Shown here: positions 11,316-23,539 of the stretch, piece by piece
Numbering within the stretch: the stretch's first letter is position 1
Layout: each line of letters starts with the position of its first letter
Assembly (NCBI GenBank): GCA_030068075.1
Contig: CM057832.1
Location: forward strand, 80,384,502 to 80,448,501
DNA length: 64,000 bases
Direction of reading: 5' to 3'
From: Paguma larvata
Taxonomy: Eukaryota > Chordata > Mammalia > Carnivora > Viverridae
Notes under the pieces: model-generated
Told to the model about the DNA's origin: nothing
Databases searched by the model: none
The model's input: only the letters and a program-made list of their open reading frames with translations
Made by a program: the position numbers and the translations under genes

Positions 11316-11528
11316 GGGGCGCCTGGGTGGTTCAGCCGGTTGAGCGGCTGACTTCAGCTCAGGTGATGATCTCGCGGTCTGTGGGTTCGAGCCCCGCGTC
11401 GGGCTCTGTGCTGACAGCTTGGAACCTGGAGCCTTCTTCCGATTCTGTGTCTCCCTCTCTCTCTGCCCTTCGCCTGCTCATGCTCTGTCTCTATGTCTCT
11501 CAAAAATAAATAAACGTTAAAAAAATAA
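11316..11528 (+). mobile_element. Felid SINE with perfect 15 bp TSD
   Basis: Plus-strand full-length SINE flanked by the exact duplication AATAAAGGTTCATTC at 11301-11315 and 11529-11543. One of the cleanest insertions in the window and likely young. Confidence 0.96.
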
Positions 11529-11543
11529 AATAAAGGTTCATTC

Positions 11544-13105
11544 CTCGGTCATGCCTCTGTCCAACACGGTTTTGTGGGAGGATTGGCTGCATGTGGTCAT
11601 TCAGGGGCCCTGGGTCTTTCCATCTTGTGGCACCATGAGGTTCAACAAGTGGCTTCCCAGATCCCTGCTGAACTAGAAGAGAGAGCAAAGGATTTAAGAT
11701 GTCAGGGATAAACACCACCTCTACCCACACTCCAGGCCTTCATACCACCCACCAGCAAGAAGCCCGGAAAAATAGGTTTCAGCACCGTGCCTGGGAAGGA
11801 GAGGAGAACACTATATTCTCTCCCCGATGCACCAAATTAAAGACAAATCATTTCATCTTAAGCTTATTCTCACGCATCTATGATTGGAAACTGAGGGGAG
11901 AGTCTTCAGCCATCAGATTTATTCTTCTATGCTTGTATCTTGGTGTTTTCCCTGAATGTTTACACTGGAAGCAGGCTGGGGTATGCGTGGCTTGGGGATG
12001 GCATTGCTGTCTTGGAAGTGTTTGTGGACATAGACGGGGACACAAAGAGTCAACAGCTTTCACTGTTAGAGAGAATCGAACACTCGAAGCGAGTGTGAAA
12101 GTGTCTTCTAGCGGAGTGCTATTGATTCCATTATCGTGGGAGAAGAGGGAGTCTGCGCGATCAGCCTTTGAAGCTGCCGGGACCGGAATCGGAATCTCCA
12201 GAGCCTCTGGGAGGGAGAAAAAGGCGCAAGGCAGCACAGCTCTGTCTGCAGTCAGCCTGGCCTGATGGCGCCGGTGATTTCATGACAGAGAGGATGGGGC
12301 AAGCGAGAGGAATGTCATTTTTTTCTAGCACGAATACCCTGTAAGGAAAAAATCTGGGAGTTGAGAGTACTGTGGGGATTTACAAATGCTTTAAGTCAAA
12401 AAGCAAAGCCACGCCGTGAAGATAGGAGTTAGAAAAGTCTGGACAGTTGCCCAGCTTGCTTAGACTGTGTAAGGCTCCTCTCTGTCCTTCCTTACCTGAA
12501 GCAGGGGGAGAGTCCGACTGAAGCCAAGGATGGGCCACATGCTCCCCACGCTCCCCAGGGCTTGCATTTTCAAGGGTTGGGGGGTAGCGAGTGTACATGT
12601 GTGACCTACTTTTTGTCCCCTTCATTTTAAAGTAATACGTGTAGGAAAGAAACCCTTTCTTAGGTCCATTCTGCATACCAAGAGATACCATGGCTTTTTT
12701 TTTTTTCTAGAGACTTTCAGAAGACCCAGTTAAAGAGGTTTATTTAATATGCAAGGGCTCATTTATGATACGATTGGAACAAAAGGCATAATTTGAACTT
12801 GCCTGTATACTACAACCTCATCAAAGTACAGAAAGTCTAGAAAAATGTCCTGGAGGGAGATCTGCTGAAACGTTAGCTACCGTTACCTTCAGGCTACTGA
12901 AAAAAAAATCTTGGGCTACTTTTTCACATCAGGAAAGACAAAGAATTGGGGGAAATATTAATATTGGACAGTGACCAAAGATTATGGGTGTTTTCAAAAT
13001 CGAGAAAAGCAAAAAGGGAATGCCTGAATTTTCTTTACCCAGAGACTACCATTCCTAACATTTAGTATTTGCTCACTATGCTTTAAAACATTTTGTACTA
13101 TATTT
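11544..13105. other. Non-coding stretch, no gene recognised
   Basis: Overlapping open frames on opposite strands (about 11699-12265 plus and 11878-12237 minus) lack any domain or splice context. The sequence is otherwise unremarkable, with a T13 run near 12694-12706. Confidence 0.35.
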
Positions 13106-13109
13106 TTAG

Positions 13110-13990
13110 CTCGACATAACATATGCACAGGGCAGAAGATCAGAATAGACATTTTTTTTTCCAAGAAGATATACAAATGGCTAAGAAGCACACGAACAAA
13201 TACTCAATGTTATTGGCCATTAGGAAAATGTAAGTCAAACCCACAGTGAGCAACTACTTCACACCCACGAGGATGGCTAGAATCAGAAAACATAGTAACA
13301 GGTGTTAATGAGGATCGGGAGAAACTGGACCCCTTATACTGCCAGTGGAAATAGAAAAAGGTAAATCACTTTGGGAAAGAGTCTGACAGTTCCTCAAAAC
13401 GTTAAACACAGAGTTACCATATGACCCAGAAATTTCACTGTTAGGTGTGCGTCTAAGAGAAATGAAAGGGCACATCTGCACGAAAGCTTATACGCAAATA
13501 TTCCTAGCAACATTATTCACCGAAGTCAAAAAGTGAAAACACTCCAAAGTTCCTCTGACTGATGAATGGATGAACAAAATGTAATACATCCATCTAACGG
13601 CATATTATTCAGCAGAAAAAAGGAATGAGGCACTGATATGCGCTACCACACGGATGAACCTTGAACACATTATGCCAACTGGAAACAGCCAGTTATACAA
13701 GGCCACGTTGTTTGATCGCTTTTCTAGGAAATGTTCAGAATGGGCAAATCTACAGAGACAGAAAGTGGGTTAGTGGTTGCCTGGGGCTGGGGAGTGGTCG
13801 ACCTGGTGGGGAAATGGGGAATGAATACTAACGGATGCTAGATTTGGGGGGAGGAGGATGAAAATGTCCTAGAGTTGATAGCAATGGTGAATATAAAACT
13901 CTGTGATTATACTGAAAACCATCAAACTATACATTCGAAATGGGTGAATAATCTCAATAAAGCAGGTTTCTTCATTATTTTTAAACATAA
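13110..13990 (+). mobile_element. Old L1 3' end (L1M type)
   Basis: Sequence from 'gaagatatacaaatggctaa' onward is the C-terminal coding end of L1 ORF2 followed by an older L1M 3' end ('gagttaccatatgacccag', 'gatgaatggatgaacaaaat', 'attcagcagaaaaaaggaat'). It is heavily diverged, with no intact frame. Direction plus, 5'-truncated. Confidence 0.8.
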
Positions 13991-14044
13991 AAAGTAACAT
14001 GCCCTTTAAAAAAGTAAAGCACTTTCACAGTGGCCAGTGCACTA

Positions 14045-15115
14045 CAAAGGAAACAATCAACAAAACTAAAAGGCAACCGATGGAATGGGAAAAGATATTT
14101 GCAAATGACATATCGGATAAAGGACTAGTATCCAAAATCTATAAAGAACTCACCAAACTCCACACCTGAAAAACAAATAATCCAGTGAAGAAATGGGCAG
14201 AACACATGAATAGACACATTTCCAAAGAAGACATCCAGATGGCCAACAGACACATGAAATGATGCTCAGCATCACTCATCATCAGGGAAATACGAATCAA
14301 AGCCACACTGAAATACCACCTCACACCCGTCAGAGAGGCTAAAATGAACAACTCGGGAAACAAAAGATGCTGGCAAGGATGTGGAGGAATAGGAACCCTC
14401 ATGCATTGTTGGTGGGGATGCAAACTGGTGCAGCTGCTCTGGAAAACAGTGTGGAGGTTCCTAAAAAAAAATGAAAATAGAATTACCCTATGACCCAGCA
14501 ATAGGACTACTAGGAATTTATCCAAAGATACAGAAGTGCTGATATATAGGAGCACATGTACCCCAATGTTTATAGAAGCACTTTCAACAATAGCCAAATT
14601 CTGGAAAGAGACTAAATGCCCATCAACTGATGAATGGCTAAGAAGACATGGTTTATATATACAGTGGAATACTATGTGGCAATGAGAAAGGATGAAATCC
14701 TGCCATTTGCAGCAGTGTGGATGGAACTGAAGGGTATTATGCTAAGTGAGATAAGTCAGTCAGAGAAGGACAGGTATCCTATGTTGTCACTCATCTGTGG
14801 ATCTTAAGAAACTTAACAGAAGACCTTGAAGGAGGGGAAGGGGAAAAATAATTACAAACAGAGAGGGAGGGAAACCATAAGAGAGTCTTAAATACAGAGA
14901 ACAAACTGAGGGTTGATGGTGTGGGGGGGGAGGAAAGGGGAAAATGGGTGATGGGCACTGAGGAGGGCGCTCGTTGGGATGAGCACTGCGTGTTGTATGG
15001 AAGCGATGAACCACAGGAATCTACCCCAAAAACCTAGAGCACACTATACACACTGTATGTGAGCCAATTTGACAATAAATTATATTAAAAAATAATAATA
15101 AAATACAATTTTTAA
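14045..15115 (+). mobile_element. Younger carnivore L1 3' end
   Basis: 5'-truncated L1 covering the end of ORF2 and the 3' UTR. It runs from 'caacaaaactaaaaggcaac' through 'atgacccagcaataggact' and 'gatgaatggctaagaagaca', then the purine-rich 3' UTR and the terminal 'gacaataaattatatt' with an A-rich tail. The coding part contains stops, so it is inactive. It sits directly after an older L1 in the same direction, and the two should not be read as one element because the ORF2 end occurs twice. Confidence 0.85.
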
Positions 15116-15799
15116 AAAAACAGAAAAAAAGAAAACTCAAACCCACTGCTAGCAAGAATGTGTAAAAACTGGAATTTACACGAGGACCTGCCATTTATTC
15201 CCAGGGACCGGCTCGTTGCAGGTGCTTATTATACTGAATTGCTGACGTGTTTACTAATGGGCAAAACTCTTTGGGGGGAAAAATGAGGCAATGGATTCCA
15301 AGAACCTTGAAAATAAAAATGCTAAAAAAAACCAAAAAACCAAAAACCAAAAACAAAACCATGGCCAATGCAACTGAGGGACAAAACTTCCAATTTTATT
15401 GAACTGTAATAGCCACATGTGACCCCGGATTGGACTGCACGGCTCTGAACAATCCCCATTCCAACACTGAACACACTGTTTATCTCCCATAAGAATGAGC
15501 TCCATCATGAAGTTCACTCTGGGTTGATCATCACTGTACCCACAGCGCCTAGCATGGGGTTTAGGACACCACACGCTCTCAGCATGGCTGCCCTCATCAT
15601 CTTTGGCATCATCGTGTCCACCTTTGTATCCCGCAGCTTAGCCCAGCACGCACTACTCGGTAACTGCTGCCAATTGAGCTAATTGATTTCTGGGCTTACA
15701 AGCCAGCCGGTGATCTGCTCCCGGAGAATGCTCGACCATACGGGGAATGGCCTTCGTGTCTTTCTGACATATTTCTTTGTGTTCCGTATACAGGCTAAA
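15116..15799. other. Non-coding, with (CAAAAA)-like simple repeat
   Basis: An A-rich run at 15324-15360 with irregular CCAAAAA units. No gene is recognised in the rest. Confidence 0.4.
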
Positions 15800-15940
15800 A
15801 GCATCCGCATGGATTCAAACCCTGGCTTTCTGACCTCTGGAATGGGAACTTTCCGTGCCTCGGTTTATTCCTCCGTAAAGTGGGGACATTAATAGCCCTG
15901 TCTCATTTGTTGTAAGGATTATGCATGCTGAGGTTTACGA
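15800..15940 (+). repeat. MIR relic
   Basis: MIR-like order of parts: 'atggattcaaaccctggctt', 'tgacctctggaatgggaact', 'tgcctcggtttattcctccg', 'aatagccctgtctcatttgt', 'ggattatgcatgctgagg'. Diverged, plus orientation. Confidence 0.6.
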
Positions 15941-15990
15941 CTTTACAGGAAATATAGAGAACAGAGGGCTGTGTTAAATTACATCACGAG

Positions 15991-16201
15991 GGGCGCCTGG
16001 GTGGCTCAGTTGGTTAAGCAGCCGACTTCAGCTCAGGTCATGATCTCACGGTCTGTGGGTTTGAGCCCCGCATCAGGCTCTGTGCTGATGGCTCAGAGCC
16101 TGGAGCCTGCTTCAGATTCTGTGTCTCCCTCTCTCTCTGCCTTTCCCCTGTTCCCACTCTGTCTCTATGTCTCTCAAAAATAAATTTAAAAAACGTTAAA
16201 A
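15991..16201 (+). mobile_element. Felid SINE with TSD
   Basis: Full-length plus-strand SINE between near-identical duplications AAATTACATCACGAG (15976-15990) and AAATTACATCACAAG (16202-16216). Confidence 0.95.
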
Positions 16202-16216
16202 AAATTACATCACAAG

Positions 16217-16984
16217 GATTCAATCAGAAAAACCCAGACTGCAGCAAACTCTAGTCGGAAAACAGAGGCAGCCATCCTGTGATCTTAGAGAGAAAATTTA
16301 AGGACCAAGGTGATATACTCCGAGAGTGGCAATCTTGCTACAAGGGAGGCTTGAATAAACATATCTGGCATTATTACCATTGATAGAAAGGGGCAGGCTC
16401 TCAGGTAGGAACGAGTGCTGGTGAGTGGCTTACCAATAACGCAGGTGCTACGACCTTCGGTAAAGCCCCGTCTGCTGCTGCCTTCAACTTCCCATGGACT
16501 TAAGGGTGGGCAAAGTTTTAGCAAAGAGAGTCTCTGACCTTTAGATTGTGTCTGTAGGATGTTGGCTCGTCAGGCACAGGAGATGCATCAGTTTCATTGT
16601 CTCTACTGTTGCATGAGTAGCAGCTGTAACAAAAGTTGTCCTTTACTCATACAGAATTGAGACCGTGAAAATAGGAAGTAAAATGGGTGTATGTATGTGT
16701 GTGTGTGTGGGGGGGGGAACAGCTGGAGAAACTTGTCTGGTTGTGTCACTTTCGAAAGTTCTTTGGAGCGCCCAAGGAAGACAGTCCTGGGGTCACGCCG
16801 CCATCTTCCTGGGATATATCATTCTCAGGCTTCCCTGCTTGCTCTCCAGTTTGGCTTCCTGAACGGTGGCTGCTAGATCTTAAAATTCTGTTTTAGAAGA
16901 AATTTCATGTCCTTCTTATTTTATAAAATCAGCAAAAATTAATGGCATCCATAGAACTTTAAAAACAGTATCACCTTCACAAAA
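16217..16984. other. Non-coding stretch with YY1-type motif
   Basis: A short GT tract followed by a G run lies at about 16697-16718. A second GCCGCCATCTT motif lies at 16797-16807. No gene recognised. Confidence 0.35.
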
Positions 16985-17830
16985 TCCTAACTGGCTCCGC
17001 TTCGGTTCACCTGTTCTGCCACTGTCCTCGTCCAAGGGGCCACAGCTTCTTGCTTGGATGACCCCAGGAACCTTTTAATTGATCTCCTTGCGTTGGCTCT
17101 TGCCTCCTTCAAATCCATTTGTCAAACGCTGTGCCCTATGATCTTTAAAGCGATAGATAGCGTATTTTGTTGCTCTGCTGCTTAGAATCTTCCAAAGGCT
17201 TTCCAGTATCGCAGAATAAAAGTGGAACCCCTTTCCTGTGGACTTCAGGGCCCTCCGTGGCCTGCTCACAAAATACGCATCCGTGGTGTCTCTGCTGACA
17301 ACTTGCTTCTCCAAATTCCAGTCATTCTTGTCTTTTGCTTTCTGTTTCACGAACATGCTAAACTATTTTATCCTCAGGGAACTTGAACTTCTTGTGCCCT
17401 CTGTCCAAGAAGGCTCCTAACCCCCAGGCCATCCACTTCTGTGCTTCTGTTCAGATGCACCTCGACTCCTCCATCGTCTCCTCCAAGAGCATTTTGTTGG
17501 CCATTGTACTCCAAGATTTACGGTAACCCCCTTCCCTCTAAAGCGCGTGCACAGATGCTAGAGTTTTACTCAGTATAATAATAATACATAGGAGGCAAAA
17601 GGTTTAGAAAAGCACATTATAAGTTCTGCAGTGTCATCCGGTGTTAATTTTTCCATGACATCACATATTATCCAAAATTATTTCGTGTCTTGGTGCATTT
17701 ACTTGTCTCTGGTTGGCCCACGCCTCCTCACTCTTAGCTCCTTACAGACAAGGAGCCTTTGATTGTTTTGTTCATTTATATATCTCCAGCACCCAGAAGA
17801 CAGCCTGGCACGCAGTAGGTGGTCAATAAC
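16985..17830 (+). mobile_element. LINE L2 relic
   Basis: Two blocks fit the L2 3' region. About 17130-17530 has 'ttccaaaggctttccagtat', 'ggacttcagggccctccgtg' and 'cttctgttcagatgcacctc'. About 17700-17830 has 'ctccttacagacaaggagcc', 'tttatatatctccagcaccc' and 'cctggcacgcagtaggtggt', the very end of L2. Ancient and non-functional. Confidence 0.65.
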
Positions 17831-18140
17831 CACTATGGAAAGGATGACTTCGTTGTCGGAAAGTGGACACACATACGGTGAAGAAAACCAAAGACTACCA
17901 CCACCACAGTATCAGGATCTTCTCGGGAGACTTTAATTATCTTCTCTCTTGCTTTTTCGGATTTTCTGAATTTCTGCAAAGACATGAAGTCTTTTGCATC
18001 GTGAACACAGACAGAGTTGATTTTCACAAAAAGTCTTATGTGGCTATGCCATATGAAATATCCGTTGATCCCTTTCTGCAAGCAAGTGGCAGGCTGTATT
18101 CTGCGGGTCTGTGTACAAAACCCCTTAAGAATCTCGTAGA
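17831..18140. other. Unassigned non-coding stretch
   Basis: About 300 bases with no repeat I recognise. Open frames occur on both strands, with no domain. Confidence 0.3.
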
Positions 18141-18145
18141 TCGTG

Positions 18146-18292
18146 GCTACAAGCCCCGCGTTGGGTTCTGTGCTCACGGCTCAGAACCTGGAGCCTGCTT
18201 CAGATTTGTGTCTCCCTCTCTCTCTGCCCCTCCCTGCTCATGCTCTCTCTCTGTCTCTCTCTCAAAAATAAATAAACATAAAAAAAATTTAA
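18146..18292 (+). mobile_element. 5'-truncated felid SINE
   Basis: Begins inside the head at about 'ggctacaagccccgcgttgg' and continues normally to the AAATAAATAAAC tail. The first 70 or so bases, including the A-box part, are missing. No clear duplication was found by eye. Confidence 0.88.
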
Positions 18293-18898
18293 AACCACTT
18301 ATGAAATCGGAAGTCATCTGACGTTGTTGAGGAAGAACCCTCAGCACCGTGTGCCTTTGCTCGGGAATGCATGGGCAGGTCCTGCCGAAAGCCCCCTGGG
18401 AGGTGTGACAAGTCTCATTCCAACAGAGGCCACGTGCCATGTGACTGGCCACCCGCCTCTTTATCTCTAGTTCCTTAAGTCAGGAGTTCTGTTTGGCTAC
18501 AGAACAGACCTTGACACTGTGGAGGTCAGCCAAGGTCAGGGCTCCAGTGAGAATGACTCACACCCTGCTCTGTGCTCTCCACTGGGCACAGGCTTAGAGC
18601 ATGATGAACACCTTGATTTTCTGGACTTAGCTCCCAGGAGGTGAGGCTCATTCCCGGAAACACTGATCCATGACAAAAAAAAATCCCCAGAGGAGCCACC
18701 AAAGGTGTATCTGGCATTCAGGGAAAAATAAGAAGCTTCTACCCTCTGATCCTATCCAGTGGGGTTCTAATTCAAACTTGACTGTCCGGTGTGAATATGC
18801 TTTTCAGGCTTGTCCGAAGAAGACAATCATTATGGTTTAAAAAAAAAGTATTCTGAAAGATTGCAAACGCATACACAAGTATTAATAATAATACAACT
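18293..18898. other. Unassigned non-coding stretch
   Basis: No gene or repeat recognised. A9 runs occur near 18676 and 18839. Confidence 0.3.
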
Positions 18899-18899
18899 G

Positions 18900-19108
18900 G
18901 GCGCCTCGGTGGTTCAGTCGGTTAAGCGTCTGACTTCGGCTCAGGTCATGATCTCCCGGTCCGTGAGTTCGAGCCCCGCATCGGGCTCTGTGCTGACAGC
19001 TCAGAGTCTGGAGTCTGCTTCAGATTCTGTGTCTCCCTTCCTCTTTGCCCCTCCCCAACTCGCGCTCTGTCTCTCTCTCTCTCAAAAATTAAAAAATTTA
19101 AAAAACGG
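18900..19108 (+). mobile_element. Felid SINE
   Basis: Full-length plus-strand copy (gggcgcctcggtggttcag head, A-rich tail). Short flanking near-repeat TAATACAACT / TAATACAATT. Confidence 0.93.
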
Positions 19109-19209
19109 TAATACAATTAACAATTGCAACAGCAGGATCAAATTTAGCAAGATTTTTTAAAAGCCTTACTTGCTTGGGAGTGTTATACGTTAAAAAAAAT
19201 CACAGATAC

Positions 19210-19431
19210 GGGGGCGCCTGAGTGGCTCAGTCGGTTAAGCGGCCGACTTCAGCTCAGGTCATGATCTCGCGGTCTGTGAGTTCGAGCCCCATGTCGGGCT
19301 CTGTGCTGACGGCTCAGAGCCTGGAGCCTGCTTCACATTCTGTGTTTCCCTGTCTCTCTGCTCTTCCCTTGCTCATACTCTGTCTCTATGTCTCTCAAAA
19401 CTAAAATAAACGTTAAAATAATTAAAAAAAA
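19210..19431 (+). mobile_element. Felid SINE with TSD
   Basis: Second plus-strand copy only about 100 bases after the previous one. The duplication AAAAAAAATCACAGATAC is seen at 19192-19209 and again after the A-tail at about 19428-19445, so it inserted independently of its neighbour. Confidence 0.95.
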
Positions 19432-19678
19432 AAATCACAGATACAGTACAACTAACAATTCCATTCCTTACCTTGCCCACTGGTGGTTTTCAGGACCAAA
19501 GCAGCTGTTTATCATTGCTCCACATGGTTTTATACACCCGTGTATCCACCAACTTTGTTCTCTTCTTTGCTTGTTTTAAGTTTTTATGTGAAGATTAGCC
19601 ATACTTCACATAGCATGTGGCAACTTTTTGTTGTCATTGCTCAGCATTCTATTTACGAGATTTTCTTTGTTGATACAT

Positions 19679-20108
19679 GTGATGGTTAGTTTCATGTGTC
19701 AGTTTGGCTAGGCTCCACTCCCCAGTTATTCAATGAAACACTCACCTACGTGTTACTAGGCGGGCATCTTAAAGATGTGATTTCAAGTCCATAATCTGTT
19801 GTCTTTAAGTAAAGGAGATTATCCTAGATAATTTGGGTGGACCCGATGCAATCGGTTGAAGGGCATTAAGAGCAGAGCTGAGGCTTCTCTGAAGAGGAAG
19901 AAATTCCATCTGTGGACAGCAGCTTGAGCTCGTGCACGGCCATTCCGGTCTGTCCTTCCTGCTGACGTGTACTGTGGATTTCAAACTTGCCTCGCCAGGT
20001 CCGCAGTGGTATGAGCCAATTTCTTGCAATAAACCTCTTACCATATGTCTCCCTCTGGTTCCCACTGGCTCCGCTTCTCTGGGTGAACCCTGACTGGTAT
20101 AATACACG
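19679..20108 (+). mobile_element. Solo LTR, ERVL type (MLT2B-like)
   Basis: Begins TGTGATGGTTAGTTTCATGTG, continues with 'tcagtttggctaggctccac' and 'ttgggtggacccgatgcaat', and ends 'ggtgaaccctgactggtata' plus ATACAC. This is the layout of an ERVL-related LTR of about 430 bp. A possible polyadenylation signal AATAAA occurs at 20028-20033 ('ttgcaataaacctctt'). No internal retroviral sequence adjoins, so it is a solo LTR. The subfamily name is from memory. Confidence 0.65.
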
Positions 20109-20159
20109 GACCTCTGGCTCATCCCTTTGCATTGCTGTATAGCAAGCACCAACAAACTT

Positions 20160-20366
20160 CTTATAAAAGTCAGACGGTCAATATTTTAGGGTTTGTGGGC
20201 CATACAGTCTCTGTTGCAAGCACTCCACAATGCCATTGTAATATGAAAGCAGCCAGAGACAACACATTAAGGAATGGGGTGCCTGGGTTTCAATAAAGGT
20301 TTATTTATACTTCCAGGCATTGGGCTTGATGGGACCCAAGAGCTATAGTTTGCTAGCTCCTGCAGT
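20160..20366 (-). mobile_element. hAT-type DNA transposon relic (minus)
   Basis: Resembles a short non-autonomous hAT element read in reverse: 'caatattttagggtttgtgg', 'gccatacagtctctgttgca', 'caataaaggtttatttatac' and terminal 'tagtttgctagctcctg'. A related copy in the opposite direction lies at 39951-40138. Confidence 0.65.
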
Positions 20367-21309
20367 GTGATATGCCATTGTATGAGCAAACCACAATTTA
20401 GATACTCTCCTGTTGGACATTGTCTAAAATTTCCCCCATTACTGCACAACATGGATCCAAACATTCTTATACACGTTTCTTGTGCACAAGTTCAAGTGTT
20501 TTCTTGATCTGCCTAGGACTGGAATTGATGGGTCCTGGGGTATATGAATCCTCTACCTAAATGTGCCAAACTGCAAGCTAAAGAAATTATTCTAACAGAC
20601 ATACCTACTAAGAGGGCCTGAGACTTCCAGTTTCTCTCCATCTTCCACACTATTTGGAGCTATCAAACATATATTTACAATCTGGTGTATATAAAATTGT
20701 ATTTCATTGTAGTTTCAACTTACATTTTCATAAATAATGGTGGGAGGCATGTCTTCACGTGACTACTTTCCATCCATATATCCTCTTTTTTTTAATAGCA
20801 ATTATTTCTTTTCCAAATTAAAAAAAAGTTTTTAATAGAAGGAGAGTTGACATGCAATGTTATATTAGTTTCAGGCGTACACATAGTGACATGACAATTC
20901 TATCCATTACAAAAGGCTCACCATGTTATATGTGGTTACCACTTGTCACCATACAGATAGCCTCTTGGATAAAGTGTCTATTTAAATCTTTCGGCTATTT
21001 TAAAAATTGGCTTTTGCTCTCTTATTATGGAGTTTTGAGAACTCTATATATCATGGATCTAAGTCCCGTGTTGGATATGTCATTTGCAAATGTTTCCTCG
21101 CAGTCTGTAGCTTGTCTTTTCATTTTGCAGAGCAGAAGTTCTTAATTTCAACAATGTTCAAATTCATCAGCTGGTTATTTTGTGGGTCATATTTCTGGTA
21201 ACATAGCTAAGAAATCTTCCCAGAACCCCGAATCACAAGGATTTTCTTTTGTATGTTATCTTCTAAACAGTTAGATCTATTTTTATAGACCCCATTTTTA
21301 TTTTTTACT

Positions 21310-21539
21310 TTTTTTTTTCTTTTTTTTTTTTTTTAACATTTATTTATTTCTGAGAGACATAGAGACAGAGTGTGAGCAGGGGAAGGGCAGAGAGAGAGGG
21401 AGGCACAGAATCCGAAGCAGGCTCCAGGCTCTGATGAGCCATCAGCACAGAGCCCAACGCGGGGCTCGAACCCACAGACTGTGAGATCTGACCTGAGCTG
21501 AAGTCGGCCACTCAACCGACTGAGCCACCCAGGTGCCCC
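21310..21539 (-). mobile_element. Felid SINE nested in L1
   Basis: Minus-strand full-length SINE with a long T-rich tail at left (about 21309-21333) and head ending 'gccacccaggtgcccct'. It sits back to back with an older SINE on its right. Confidence 0.93.
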
Positions 21540-21540
21540 T

Positions 21541-21662
21541 TACTTTTTTAAGTTAAAACATTTTTTTATTTAAGTAACCTCTACCCCCAACATGGAGCTC
21601 GAACTCACAACCCCGAGATCAAACATCACGTGCTCTGCTTAAGGAGCCAGTCAGGCACTCCT
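21541..21662 (-). mobile_element. Older CAN-SINE, short type
   Basis: Minus-strand tRNA-type element of about 120 bp: 'atttaagtaacctctacccc', 'catggagctcgaactcacaa', 'ccccgagatcaaacatcacg', 'gccagtcaggcactcc'. It lacks the long CT-rich middle of the felid type and is more diverged. Confidence 0.8.
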
Positions 21663-22337
21663 CTATGACGTCTTTTTAATCAATTTTTGTGTACAGCGTA
21701 GACCATGGGTCAAGGTTCACTTTTTCACACACGGATGTCCAGTTCAAGTAGTAGTTATTGAAAAGACTTTCTCTGTTGCCTTTGTGTCTCTGTAAAAAAA
21801 TCAGTTGGTCACTAAGGTTTGGGTCAGTTTCCAGGCTCTGTATTCTGTTGCACTCGTCTCTAGGTCTATCCTTGTGCCAATACCATACCGTCCTGATCAC
21901 TGGTTCTTTGCAGCAACTCTTGAAATCAGATGGCATGACTCCTCAAATTTCTTCCTCTTTTTCCTAAATGTATTGACTATTCTAATTCCTTTGCCTTTCC
22001 ACAGCATTTTTAGAATCAGCCTGTTGATATCCATCAGAGTATCCTGCTGAGATTCTGATAAGGATTCTGTTGAATGTGTAGATCAATTTAGGGAGAAGGG
22101 ACATTTAACAATGAACGGGGTATGTGTCTTTCAATCTATTCAGTTCAATGTTTTATCAGTATTTTCCAGTTTTCATTATACTGCATATGTATGTATACTC
22201 CATATCCTGCATATGTATTTTTAGATTTATACCTAAGTATTTTTTTGGGGGGGGGAGGTGTGCAATTTGTAAGTGGTACTTTTTTAAAAAGTTGCTTTCC
22301 AAGTATTCATTGCTAATATATAGAAATGCAATTGACA

Positions 22338-22482
22338 TTTTTTCTTTTTTTTTTTCTTGTTAAGTAGGCTCCATGCCCAGCCTGGAGCCCAAAGCAGGGC
22401 TTGAACTCACGACCCTGAGATCAACACCTAAGCTCAGCTCAAGAGTCGGACACTTAGCCATCTGAGTCACCCAGGTGCCCCA
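22338..22482 (-). mobile_element. Older CAN-SINE, short type
   Basis: Minus-strand element with T-rich tail then 'aagtaggctccatgcccagc', 'gcagggcttgaactcacgac' and 'cacccaggtgcccc'. Inserted in L1 sequence, which resumes at about 22490. Confidence 0.85.
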
Positions 22483-22639
22483 AAATACAATTGATTTTTG
22501 TATATCGACCTTGAATCCTGCAACCTTGCCAACCCCATTAGTTTGCTAATGGGTTGCTAAAAGTTCTTCCTTTGCTAATTTGTATATCGGTTTTGGGTTT
22601 TTTAAATTGGTTTGTAAGAGCTATTTATGTATTCTGTAT

Positions 22640-23400
22640 ATTTATTCAGTGGATAAATATTTATTGAGTGATTCCTATGTGTGGGGCACTGTGTTAGCAT
22701 ACTAATCTTGAGTCCATTTTCTTCCCTGCAAAATTCTTCAGGAACACGTATTCATCTTAGTTACAGAAATGTTTATAGAAATATTTATGTCCATTAATTT
22801 GCTTATTCAAAAAATCTATTGAGGACCTACTATATGCTAGACACTAGCTTAGCCAATGGAGATACAGCAGAAGCGACAAGACAAACACTGGAGATTCCTC
22901 CGCTCCTCTAATGGAGGAGAAAGACCGCAAATAAAAGGTAAATACATCGTCTAATTACAGGTAGTACAAATGCTTTGGAGAAAATAAATCAAGATAATAG
23001 GGCAGAGGGGACAGGTGGGAAGACAGAAGAAAGGTGCTAGGAGACAACGTGGAAGCTGAGCTGAACAAAACGAGGCAAGGGCATTCCAGGAGGAGTCCCC
23101 AGCAAGTGCCAAGGCCCTGAGTGAAAATGAACTTGCCATGACCGAGGGACAGGAGGAGGGCCAGCGTGTCTGGAGTGTGCTGAGCAGGGGATGGCAGTAT
23201 GAGAACAGACTAGAGAGACAGAGAGGGACCGGAGGTAGGGGGAGGCCATGATAAAGGGGCGACACTTCATTCTCAGTCCTTGGGAAATGGCAGTGTGTAT
23301 GCCAAGCATCTCTGATACACAGATGAGTAAGACCAACCCCTGCCCTCTCCAGTGGGAGAGACAAACACAGGAATCAACGCACTGCAAAGGGAAAAGTTCT
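22640..23400 (+). repeat. L2-like ancient repeat
   Basis: Contains 'atttattgagtgattcctat' and 'attgaggacctactatatgc', 'gcattccaggaggagtcccc' and 'agcaagtgccaaggccctga', a text typical of a very old L2-related repeat. Similar text recurs at 35480-36490 and 63065-63700. Confidence 0.55.
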
Positions 23401-23539
23401 GCAAGGAGGTGAGTATGCAGGACGTGTGGGGATAGGAAGCAAGCGTGATCTTTTATCTATATTTTGCAAGAGAGAATTGCTACAGCTTCCTCTTTAAACC
23501 CTAAAGTATAGAACTTCCCTTAAAAATCATACAGCATAT

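Larger units (their letters stand above)
20370..22600 (-). mobile_element. L1 fragments on minus strand with nested SINEs
   Basis: Pieces of old L1 in reverse. An L1M ORF2 end lies near 20370-20640. An L1MA-type 3' UTR at about 20825-20960 reads 'gagttgacatgcaatgttat' and 'agtttcaggcgtacacatag'. ORF2-derived sequence continues at 20990-21300 and 21670-22600 ('tccttgtgccaataccatac', 'gcagcaactcttgaaatcag'). Three SINEs interrupt it (21310-21662 and 22338-22482). At least two L1 copies contribute. No intact frame remains. Confidence 0.75.

Noticed and set aside
11699..12265. 188-codon plus-strand frame
   Set aside because: No domain. The complementary strand is open for 119 codons over the same bases, so openness carries no coding signal.
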